A model generated the notes under the pieces. The model ran no database searches, was not told the origin of the DNA, and saw only the letters and a list, made by a program, of their open reading frames with translations. Shown here in pieces: positions 21,391 through 30,960 of a stretch of DNA of 64,000 bases. The stretch is taken from the NCBI GenBank assembly GCA_009733575.1, contig ML769704.1, forward strand, positions 1-64,000, written 5' to 3'. The position numbers and the translations under genes were made by a program. The stretch comes from Gymnopus androsaceus JB14 (Eukaryota > Basidiomycota > Agaricomycetes > Agaricales > Omphalotaceae). Numbering within the stretch: the stretch's first letter is position 1; each line of letters opens with the position of its first letter.

Positions 21391-22892
21391 ATGCCTCCTC
21401 AAAGCCACGGAGTGACTAGCTCCGGAGACTTTTACGTCTCCAACGTATCCCTCTATAGCCGTTTCGGATCATCTTCGAAACCGCAACCACAAAAACCATC
21501 ACCTCCAGCAAAAATCACCCCAATCCAACAAACCGCCTTCCTCATTACATTTTTGGCCACTCCTTTGCCCGCTACGCTCCCGTGGTTGCACCCAACACAA
21601 CTCCTACATCCACCACGATCTGCCCAAATCCCCGCATTCCCAATCACATCCATTCCGAACTCGCTACCAGACGTCCAAAAGCCGGTTGTGCAATCATACA
21701 CAATGAGCTACGTCCCAACGTTCGCGCTAAAGACCGAATTCACGCATGGAGCAGCCCTTACGCTAACTCAAAACGATCCGAGCGCTCGCTCACTCTCCCT
21801 CCGGAGGTCATAGAGTGGGGCGAAAAACTTGCTATAGCAGGACTCGCGGACCCGACCAAGGAAGCCTACGGTGCAGGGCTCCTTCGATTCAATCAATTTT
21901 GCGATATGCTAGACATCTCGGAGGACCAGCGTATGCCTGCTAACGAGCACCTCATAGTTGGATTCCTAGGCTACCACATGGGGAAGGTCAGTGGGTCTTG
22001 CGCCAAGGGTTGGTTGTCGGCTCTCCGAGCCTGGCACGAACTCAAGGGTGCCCCCTGGCCCGCCGACTCTAGACTCATCCGTTTTGCTAGAGCAGGTGCT
22101 CGCGTCTCCGGTGCCCTCCATAAACGACCGATCCGCAACCCCATATCAATCAACCACATGCTCGCACTTTTCTTTGCACTCAAGTTCTCCATACCATTCC
22201 ATTGCTCTATATGGGCCGTCGCGTGCAATGCCTTCTGGGGCTGTCGCAGACTCGGGGAGCTCACCGTGAAATCTATCGCGGCTTTTAACCCCACCTACCA
22301 CGCATCCCGTTCTACCCACATCATCTTCTCCCTCCATCCCAACAACTCACCCAAGGCCGTGTCATTCCATATTCCTTGGACCAAAACGACAAAGCAAGTC
22401 GGAGCTACGGTCACCGCCATGGCCCAGACAGCTGCACTGAAACTATTTTGTCCTTTCAACGCCATGCAGATGCATGTCAGAGCAAACTCCAGAATCCCCG
22501 ACGACTTCTCCTTATTCGCATATGTCGACAACCATGGTCAACCACACCATATGGTCAAGTCGGTCTTCCTCACCTTCTGCGACAAAATCTGGTCCGACAA
22601 GGGATTCCCACTGGTCCAGGGCCACAGCTTCCGTATCGGCGGGGCTGTTGAGCTCCTGCTAGCAGGCGTACCTCCTGAGGTTGTCGCTGCGGTTGGCGGT
22701 TGGACCTCGCTGGCTTTTCTTATATATTGGAGACGGTTCGAGGACGTTTTACCCGTTCATATACTCAAAGCATACGATTCTTCTCAGATCTCGAGGCTGA
22801 AAACCTCCATTGATGATTTCCAGAAAATACACAAGATACCAGACTCGGTAATTACCGCATGTATTAACGGTATTAATATTGACCTGGAATAA
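21391..22892 (+). pseudogene. Tyrosine recombinase, copy 1 (5' frameshift)
   Basis: From 21582 on, 436 codons are open. Catalytic landmarks are FWGCRRLGELTV (Arg I), PWTKTTKQ (Lys hairpin), GHSFRIGGAVELLLAG (H..R) and GGWTSLAFLIYWRRF (Trp/Tyr). The natural ATG at 21391 (MPPQSHGVTSSGDFYVSN) is in another frame because one base is missing near 21518 relative to copy 2, where 500 codons are continuous. The catalytic domain itself looks complete. Confidence 0.78.
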
Positions 22893-23549
22893 TTCAATCT
22901 CCTTAGACGACTTATGAATAGTATTAGCTTTCTCATCTTTCCAGAGCATATCTCTGTTTGGGGGTTTAGCCCGTTTCCCTACGGTGGGTCTCCTCCTTGT
23001 GCTCTCGGGTTGGAGCTCTGCTCTGGTTGGGGCTACGAGCACTCGGAGTCCACGGGCGGGGAGCGCGGGCCAAGCCCCAGCCAAACCTCTCTACTAGCAT
23101 TGACTTAATGTATACATATACCTAACTTAACTCTCATTAGAGTCCCCTAGCTTATTCCGCGATAAGCTAGCAGAGCGCGCTTATCAGAGGATAAGATAAG
23201 CACGGCCTGAGAGTCGGCAGCGCGCCGTTAAGCGCTTTCAACCTTTTTGGAGTCGACTCTCATAGCCATCGCTCCTATATCATTCTTTTTGAGCCTTTTG
23301 GAGCTATCCACCTTCATTTATTAATTGAAGCTTCCATCTCTGGACAACCCCACACAAATACCAAAAACGCACAAGTCCCCTAATATCATCGCTAGTCTCA
23401 GAAGGCTCACGCTGGGCATTCGTATCAAGGCCAACTACAATATTGCCACACGCAATGATGCTCGCATTATGAAATGACTCACAGCTGCAGAGACCGACCC
23501 CGAATCAGACGCAGAATCCGTTATTTCTATTCTGGACGAGGAATTCCAT

Positions 23550-25230
23550 TTGGTCAGACGGGATCAGGACCTCTTCAGGAGTTTTAAACCACTTCTCAAC
23601 ATTATTTCCATTGGGATTATGAACAATATGAATGAGACAGAGAGGATTGACAAAGAAATTCAGGTCAGAACAGCTTCCAGGCAGCAGGACGCCCAACGTA
23701 TCGCTATCGCTGCCCTCACTCGCGAACCTGATATTATCCTTTCCTCTATCGATCCAACAGCTGCTCCGACGGCGGTCTTTCCCGAGATAATGCTCCTCAC
23801 CGCCAAATACAAGCATAATATTCCCTTTCCAGTGCTTCCTTCCCTCCAACCTCGCGTGGATCAATGCCAATATCGCATTGATTCCTACCATCAAGCTCTC
23901 CCACATTGCAGACAAACCCATCATCCTGAACACAGCCGAGCTGTTAAAGAAACTGATGGGGGCGGGCAAGCCCGTTGACGAGCCATCTTTCACATTTCAA
24001 CAATTCCAGAATACCTCGGATTTCTACTACCAATTCATGGTAGCACGATACGCCGACGGTGCTCTCGCTTCACGCCCACTCTTCTTTGCCAAGCACTTCG
24101 CTTATTTCCTCTATCACGAAGACTCTGAACTCCTCTTTCGAATTTGGAAGATTCATGAGGAGAAGTTGCGGAGCGCCCACCTCCAACGGGACACGGAATA
24201 CCTACAAGCGGCATACGATACAGCCTGGACACGAGTTCAGGCCATATCGGATGCGGAGATACTACTAGCTAAGCAGTCTCGCAACTTCTCCCCACCGTTC
24301 ACTTCTTCGAACAGACACCAGGCAAAGCCGTACATCCGCACAACCCTCATCCCTCAGGCCCAACGCCCTTTCTGGAGGGCAGCAAGGTCGGTCCCAGACC
24401 TCGCTGCGTTGGCTGCGGCCTCCAGGGACACAAACTCAACGACCAAGGTATGCACGGGAAATTCCCTTTTGCCAAATCGGTCAAGGGGCAGCTCCTCTCA
24501 CCCAACAACACGGTCATATGTATCCCGTTCAATTGCTGGGGCAAATGCCAGAAGGGCTGCCACTCCTCCTCTCATATCTGTTCACTTTGCGGGGGCTCCC
24601 ACTACGCCCGCGACCCCTCCTGCCCAACGGCGACTTGACTCATTCTTCAGACCCGGCCCCTTACCTTTCCACGACTTCTCTCCAATTATAATCCCCCGTT
24701 ACCCACTCACTAATTCGACGACTTTCGAAAACGAGCTATTCGAGAGAATCATCACCCCATACGACATCAATGCTTTCTTTATTGAACTCGCAATCTATGG
24801 TCTATCTGACCGCTACTCCATCTTACTCAACTACCTCAGAAATGGTTTCCCCCTCGGCGACGTCCCAGCCCTCACGGAAACCATCATCATTCCCAACCAC
24901 TCCTCAGTCTCTAAACATCCGATAGCCGTGCAAAAATACATTGAAGAGGAATCGACGGCGGGTCGGATGGCAGGTCCTTTCTCCAAACAGCAAGTCGAAC
25001 AGATACTCCGTGGACCATTCGTGGCCTCACCGCTTATCGTGGCAGAATCAACGCAGGGACCGGATCAGGTGCCAAAGCTGAGAGTCTGCCGCAACTTGTC
25101 CAAGGGAGGGAAAGACTCGCAGGGCAGAACAACTCCATCTGTTAACTCCTACGTTCAGAAGGAGTTGTTCCCCACCACATTTGATTCAGCCAGTGATGTT
25201 GCGGAATTTGTGAGTCTACCTTATTTATAA
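23550..25230 (+). pseudogene. DIRS-like gag and N-terminal RT frame, copy 2 (frameshifted)
   Basis: The N-terminal gag frame (23550-23820) is broken by an extra T (AATATTCCC versus AATATCCC in copy 1). It resumes at 23878 (IPTIKLSHIADKPIIL..) and is open through the RT start (VAEF) at 25209. The zinc-knuckle-like frame CVGCGLQGHK..HICSLCGGSH occurs at about 24363-24638 in a different frame, as in copy 1. Confidence 0.7.
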
Positions 25231-25249
25231 AATTTCATTTCATTCTCTT

Positions 25250-25505
25250 GCTCAGCCAACTGGTCGCAGCTATATCCTTACCATGGTGCTGGTATTGTAC
25301 CCCCGCTCAGCCAACTGGTCGCAGCTATATCCTTACCACAATAGTGGTATTGTACTTTTCGCTCGGCCAACTGGTCGCAGCTATATCCTTACCACGATAG
25401 TGGTATTGCACTACTCGCTCGGCCAACTGGCCGCAGCTATATCCTTACCACAATAGTGGTATTGTACTACTTGCTCAGCCAACTGGCCGCAGTGTTATAG
25501 CTTTC
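25250..25505 (+). repeat. 56 bp tandem repeat inside the intron-like gap of DIRS pol, copy 2
   Basis: The same 4.5-unit array as in copy 1, near-identical in sequence, located between GTGAGT after DVAEF and the TTTTAAAG acceptor. Confidence 0.85.
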
Positions 25506-25564
25506 TCACGATTATAACTGCTCCAACTGGAAGTCAGAAATACTAAAACTTATTTCATTTTAAA

Positions 25565-26816
25565 GATTATTCATGCTCCGCCGGGTATGCAGGCATGTAC
25601 CATGGATATCATCAAATTCCACCGGACCGTCCCAGTCAACCCCAATCACAAGCAATTCCTTGTAGTCCGCGACGAAAAGGGTGAATTCTGGATTGACATG
25701 TGTGACTGTTTTGGATGGGCAGGTGCCAGCAGCTGTTCTGGTATGATCTCCGCCGCCGTCTGAGACATCTTATTTGCCAAAGGGGTCTTTCCCGTAGCCA
25801 AGATCGAGGATGACTGGGCAGTTTTCCGCGTACCACTCAACCCAGACGCGGACCCAGCCTATTTCAAATACGCATATGATCGAGAGGCAGTTCTTGAATC
25901 TATCAACCCACTGGGCACTCCTTTCCATCCTCCCCAAAAGAAAGGCGACCCTTTCTTTATCAACATCTTCATATACACAGGCTTGCTTTGGAACATACCC
26001 CTTAAACGGGTCAGTCTCCCGGAGGAAAAACGACTCAAATACCTTCACTGCATTAAAGTTTTCCTCGCAAAATTCGGTCCAAAATCAGCACCAGCTCCCA
26101 TAACCACCACTGACCCCAGTACTACACTAATCTCCCATCCACTTCCCACCGTCACCAGCAAACCTTCCCCTGAGCCCAAACAGCAGAGGGCCCCACTCAA
26201 TGCGGTCGAAATAATCCACGGCACCCTCTGCTACACCACATTTGTTCACACCAAAGGACGCTCACACCTCCCTGCAATTTCGAATTTCATGGCATCTTAC
26301 CAAGGACGAGAACTCGAGATGGGGAAGTTCCTGACTACCGCCCTCGTAACGGAACTGATTTGGTGGTCAGACAGACTTTTGAACCCCCTTATATATCGCC
26401 AGTTACGACCCCGAGGCCCACTTATTAACCTGGAAATATACGCAGATGCATCCACGGATTGGGGAATCAGTTTCTGGATCCAGGGCCACTGGGCAGCATT
26501 CCGGTTAACAGATGCTTGGAAGATTGAAGGACGCGATATCTGCTGGCTTGAGACGGTTGCTATTGAGCTCGTCATATATTTTCTCAAAGCAATGGGCTTC
26601 CAAAACACTTATTTATTGATTCACTCGGACAACCAAGGCACAATTGGGGCAATGCTAAAGCAGCGTAGCCCCAATCGATGGATCAATTTATCCGTCCGCC
26701 GCATATTCTCAACCCTCACTTCACTTATAATTGAACCTAAACTTGTTTACATTGCTACCACTGACAACCCCACCGACTCTCTGTCGAGGGGCATTATGGG
26801 TCCTGATGAGACCTGA
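25565..26816 (+). pseudogene. DIRS-like RT and RNase H, copy 2 (nonsense mutations)
   Basis: The frame from PPGMQACTMDIIKFHRTVPV through FGWAGASSCSGMISAAV is uninterrupted until a TGA (CGA in copy 1) at about 25762. After it, ILFAKGVFPVAKIEDDWAVF and the RNase H (YADASTDWGISFW, HSDNQGTIGAM) are in frame up to a second TGA at 26814-26816, where copy 1 has CGA. The T of the PPGT motif is Met here (ACG to ATG). Confidence 0.75.
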
Positions 26817-26867
26817 TTACCATACTCCATTTTATTACCTGACGAACTCGTCGAGGCCATCGTACGC

Positions 26868-28689
26868 TGATATGCCGATTTTTCGGCTAAGGCTAGAACT
26901 GCGCAGAACCAATAATCCTAGGTTCTGTTAGTAACAAAACACGGTCAATAAGAGAACTATAGTGAGCCCGAGCTGATAGTTAAAATCTACCGAGGACCTA
27001 TTCTACCCAAGAGGTTGCAGAGTAACGGTACGTGCAATGGTACCATACTTAACTTTGTGAATGCGCCTTGATCAAAGTCCTATGCGCGGTATGGTGTAGC
27101 GAGGCAAGCTTGTTGGATAACAAGTTGCTGACCGAGGCAGATAAACGAGCCCACATACCAGTTATACTAGGCTAGGTCATCGAAGGATATACCCAAGGGA
27201 TCGAAGTCTTAACGAGGCATCGCTTCCGCGATCAGCTCACCGAGGAGTCTAAACAACACTCAAGTTTATTAAACGAAGCAAGGTGGACCGAGATGGGGAA
27301 GTACCCTAACAGGTGCCCTCAAAGTTGACGCTCGCTGGAAAGCGCCCAGGCATATAGCCGCGGCAGTCCAACACGGCCACATGACCCACTTGCTGTAGCT
27401 ACTTCTAGAACACGGAAGGACCAAGGAGTATTTCTATCCGAGCCTCAGCGTTTTACCAAGATCCATATGCTACCAGGCATCTAGACTCGAGACCACGCGG
27501 AACTAGAGATAATAACCAGTCTCCCATTGGCAAGGAAAAACATAGAAATACCTCCGAGGGCTGTTCTGCTAAAGGAACTGGCGAGCCTTGTAAAAAGGCA
27601 AATGACTCGAGTCGATTCGGACCAAAATCCCAAAAGTCGACCCAATCGAGGAAGACAAACGAACGAGGCAGGAAAACGTCGAGGCAAAACCATAGTATAC
27701 ACGCATATATGGACATTATTTATCTTTTCTATTTTACTTACTCTGTTTCATCCTATCTCGCTCAGTTTCTCTCATTTTCCTATTTTCATATATCTCGCTC
27801 AGTATATAAGGGTAGCTATTCTATCTCGGAATAACAAGTTAGACTTGATACCTGAAACACATTTCTATCTTAGGACCTGTAGTGATTCGTACACGCTCAG
27901 ACGCGTCTGCATCGTCCTCTACAACCTTTGAAACGGGTGGCCTTCTTGTAACCTCGATAATACTGAGGCTGTTCATTCTACTTCCCGGCTATTAAGTCGA
28001 GCATTCCTGGTTTTCATCTCGAAGAGAGGTCACATCAGTCTTAGGACCGCAGGTGGAGCCTAACGTGCACACCTCGACGAGCCCGTTGTTAATTAGGAAA
28101 GGTCTTGGACCCAACTGTCGGCTTGGTCTAGTTTTAGGGAGGAAGCTTCTCGGAGTGTTACCTAGCTTTACCAACAGATTCTACCCCTTGCCCGCTCTTC
28201 GCTGAGTGTGTTAAAAACGCCTACTCGAGTGACTTGCGCGGCGGTCGTATAAGCTTGTTAGGTAACTCGCGGGAATCCCTGAGAGTTGGAGTATCATTGC
28301 GCGGCGACGTAAAGGCTCCCGAGATACGCAAAGTCGTTTGTTGAGTCGGCGTACTTGACCCGTGCTTTGGTGTTTCACCGCGGATACGCAAAGTCGTTTG
28401 TTGAGTCGGCGTACTTGACCCGTGCTTTGGTGTTTGCTTTCCCCTCGATTAGTTCAGCGCGTCGTCGTACGTTAGTTGGCTTTTCAAAACCTCCCTCCAA
28501 ATATAAAACCTTGTTCATTGCGCACTATCTGTGTCAACTGTCAAGTGCTTTTCTCTTCGAATCAATTAGTAGTCGAGGGAACCTTTGACAACCTCCTTCC
28601 TCGCATTAAATTAAACCTTTTGGATTATATCTGATTGGGGTGATTGTTGTTTGGTTGGTTTTCATACCCAGCACAAATCTAACTCATCA
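26868..28689 (+). mobile_element. Probable solo LTR inserted in DIRS copy 2
   Basis: Copy 1 is continuous across this point (..GTACGCATCTAG). Copy 2 has an 1,822 bp insert beginning TGATATG and ending CTCATCA, i.e. TG..CA ends with TGAT/ATCA complementarity. It is flanked by ACGC on both sides (26864-26867 and 28690-28693), which fits a 4 bp target duplication. It contains no long coding frame but has TATA-like sites (TATATAAGG near 27797, ATATAAAACC near 28500). A solo LTR of a large-LTR retrotransposon is the simplest reading; the strand is arbitrary. Confidence 0.68.
28323..28435. repeat. 60 bp tandem duplication in the solo LTR
   Basis: A 53 bp segment starting GATACGCAAAGTCGTTTG occurs at 28323-28375 and again at 28383-28435, exactly 60 bp apart and without mismatch. 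Such duplications are common in LTR U3 regions. Confidence 0.8.
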
Positions 28690-28779
28690 ACGCATCTAGT
28701 ATAGACATGCTATTTGTATTCCCGCGTACTTACATAATCAATAACCTCTTGAACATAAACCACCATCTCTGCTAGCACC

Positions 28780-30282
28780 ATGCCTCCTCAAAGCCACGGA
28801 GTGACTAGCTCCGGAGACTTTTACGTCTCCAACGTATCCCTCTATAGCTGTTTCGGATCATCTTTGAAACCGCAACCACAAAAACTACCACCTCCAGCAA
28901 AAATCAACCCCAATCCAACAAACCGCCTTCCTCATAACATTTTTGGCCGCTCCTTTGCCCGCTATGCTCCCGTGGTTGCACCTAACACAACTCCTACATC
29001 CACCACGATCTGCCCAAATCCCCGCATTCCCAATCACATCCATTCCGAACTCGCTACCAGACGTCCAAAAGCTGGTTGTGCAATCATACACAATGAGCTA
29101 CGTCCCAATGTTCGCGCTAAAGACCGAATTCACGCATGGAGCAGCCCTTATGCTAACTCAAAACAATCCGAGCACTCGCTCACTCTCCCTCCGGAGGTCA
29201 TAGAGTGGGGCAAAAAACTTGCTATAGCAGGACTCGCAGACTCGACTAAGGAAGCCTACGGTGCAGGGCTCCTTCGATTCAATCAATTTTGCGATATGCT
29301 AGACATCTTGGAGGACCAGCATATGCCTGCCAACGAGCACCTCATAGTTGGATTCCTAGGCTATCACATGGGGAAGGTCAGTGGGTCTTGCGCCAAGGGT
29401 TGGTTGTTGGCTCTCCGAGCCTGGCACGAACTCAAGGGTGCTCCCTGGCCCACCGACTCTAGACTCATCCGTTTCGCTAGAGCAGGTGCTCGCGTCTCCG
29501 GTGCTCTCCATAAACGACCGATCCGCAACCCCATATCAATCAACCACATGCTCGCGCTTTTCCTCGTGCTCAAGTTCTCCATACCAATCCATTGCTCCAT
29601 ATGGGCCGTCGCGTGCAACGCCTTCTGGGGCTGTCGCAGACTTGGGGAGCTCACTGTGAAATCTATCGCAGCTTTTAACCCCACCTACCACGCATCCCAT
29701 TCTACCCACATCCTCTTCTCCCTCCATCCCGACAACTCACCCAAGGCTGTGTCACTCCATATTCCTTGGACCAAAACGACAAAGCAAGTCAGAGCTATGG
29801 TCACCGCCATAGCCCAGACAGCTGCACTGAAACTATTTTGTCCTTTCAATGCCATGCAGATGCATGTCAGAGCAAACTCCAGAATCCCTGACGACTTCTC
29901 CTTATTCGCATATGTTGACAACCATGGTCAACCACACCATATGGTCAAGTCGGTCTTCCTCACCTTCTGCGACAAAATCTGGTCTGACAAGGGATTCCCA
30001 CTGGTCCAGGGCCACAGCTTCCGTATCGGCGGGGCTGTTGAGCTCCTGCTAGCAGGTGTACCTCCTGAGGTCATTGCTGCGGTTGGCGGTTGGACCTCGC
30101 TGGCCTTTCTTATATATTGGAGACGGTTCGAGGACGTTTTACCCATTCATATACTCAAAGCATACAATTCTTCTCAGATCTCAAGGCTGAAAACCTCCAT
30201 TGACGATTTCCAAAAAATACACAAGATACCAGACTCGGTAATTACCGCATGTATTAACGGTATTAATATTGACCTGGAATAA
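28780..30282 (+). CDS. Tyrosine recombinase of DIRS-like element, copy 2 (intact)
   Basis: The frame is 500 aa from MPPQSHGVTSSGDFYVSN to INGINIDLE. The variable, Pro-rich N-terminus (about residues 1-140) is followed by the SAM-like core-binding helices (WGKKLAIAGLADSTKEAYGAG..LRFNQFCDML) and the catalytic domain. That domain has FWGCRRLGELTV, PWTKTTKQ, GHSFRIGGAVELLLAG and GGWTSLAFLIYWRRFEDVLP, so the R..K..H-x-x-R..W..Y set of tyrosine recombinases is complete. It would integrate circular cDNA of the element. It is the only DIRS protein in the window that is intact from an ATG. Confidence 0.85.
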   Translation: MPPQSHGVTSSGDFYVSNVSLYSCFGSSLKPQPQKLPPPAKINPNPTNRLPHNIFGRSFARYAPVVAPNTTPTSTTICPNPRIPNHIHSELATRRPKAGCAIIHNELRPNVRAKDRIHAWSSPYANSKQSEHSLTLPPEVIEWGKKLAIAGLADSTKEAYGAGLLRFNQFCDMLDILEDQHMPANEHLIVGFLGYHMGKVSGSCAKGWLLALRAWHELKGAPWPTDSRLIRFARAGARVSGALHKRPIRNPISINHMLALFLVLKFSIPIHCSIWAVACNAFWGCRRLGELTVKSIAAFNPTYHASHSTHILFSLHPDNSPKAVSLHIPWTKTTKQVRAMVTAIAQTAALKLFCPFNAMQMHVRANSRIPDDFSLFAYVDNHGQPHHMVKSVFLTFCDKIWSDKGFPLVQGHSFRIGGAVELLLAGVPPEVIAAVGGWTSLAFLIYWRRFEDVLPIHILKAYNSSQISRLKTSIDDFQKIHKIPDSVITACINGINIDLE

Positions 30283-30883
30283 TTCAATCCCCTTAGACGA
30301 CTTATGAATAGTATTAGCTTTCTCATCTTCCAGAGCATATCTCTGTTTGGGGTTTGGCCCGTTTCCCTACAGTGGGTCTCCTCCTTGTGCTCTCGGGTTG
30401 GAGCTCTGCTCTGGTTGGGGCTACGAGCACTTGGAGTCCACAGGCAGGAGCGCGGGCCAAGCCCCAGCCAAACCTCTCTACTAGCATTGACTTAATTTAT
30501 ACATATACCTAACTTAACTCTCATTAGAGTGCCCCTAGCTTATCCAATTCTTTCTCATCTTTCACTGCACTGTGCAAATCCAAATGAGATTTTTCCGAAA
30601 TAGTAAAATTATGTTAAAATTGTATGGATTTTTTTTGCCGTAAATTTTCTCATTTTTGGTGAAGATATGTTAAAATTGTGTTAAACAACAAATTAATTTT
30701 TTCATTGTAAAAGTGGGCCACTTATGTTGAAAATATGGAACACCAATGGTAACCTTAAAGCAAGTATTTTTCTGTTTCTGATAAAACTTTGAAAAAATTA
30801 TGTTAAATGAGGATTTCTTGTTCAGCATAACTTTACACTATATCATTGCATTTATGCTGGAAATATACAATAGTAATGTTACA

Positions 30884-30960
30884 GATAGGTAGGTAGGTAG
30901 GTAAACCGGCACGGTCCCATTCAGAAACAGCCGGGTTCCGCGCAACACACATAGCGCCTA
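30884..30960 (+). repeat. (GGTA)n-headed conserved block, copy 1
   Basis: ATAGGTAGGTAGGTAGGTAAA is followed by a block containing CGGCACGGTCCCATTC, AGAAACAGCCGGGTTCCG and GCAACACACATAGCGC. The reverse complement of 61011-61080 has the same order with few differences (AGAAACAGCTGGGTTCCG, GCAACACACATAGCGC). This marks a dispersed repeat family. Confidence 0.75.

Larger units (their letters stand above)
17596..23158 (+). mobile_element. DIRS-like tyrosine-recombinase retroelement, copy 1
   Basis: The order is 5' leader, gag/pol-type frame, RT, RNase H, then tyrosine recombinase. There are no LTRs. The element starts GCGATAGGCTAGCAG (GCGATAAGCTAGCAG in copy 2) and ends CCCTAGCTTATTCC, so its ends carry the short inverted motif GATAAGCTAG/CTAGCTTATC. 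It is followed directly, head to tail, by copy 2. The right arm of the duplication preserves the empty site (near 51.46 kb), showing no target-site duplication, as expected for tyrosine-recombinase integration. The RT part carries several 1 bp indels, so this copy is probably dead for RT. Confidence 0.85.
23159..30545 (+). mobile_element. DIRS-like tyrosine-recombinase retroelement, copy 2
   Basis: Head-to-tail second copy beginning GCGATAAGCTAGCAG and ending CCCCTAGCTTATCC. Its structure matches copy 1, but it contains a 1.8 kb insertion between RNase H and recombinase (26868-28689). Unlike copy 1 it has a continuous recombinase reading frame. Its gag has a 1 bp insertion near 23821, and the RT carries a TGA at about 25762 and another at 26814, both CGA to TGA changes relative to copy 1. 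The two copies are therefore inactivated in different places. Confidence 0.85.

Noticed and set aside
17596..30545. The two DIRS copies as ordinary LTR retrotransposon halves
   Set aside because: There are no LTRs at their ends, no integrase of the DDE type, and a tyrosine recombinase is encoded instead.
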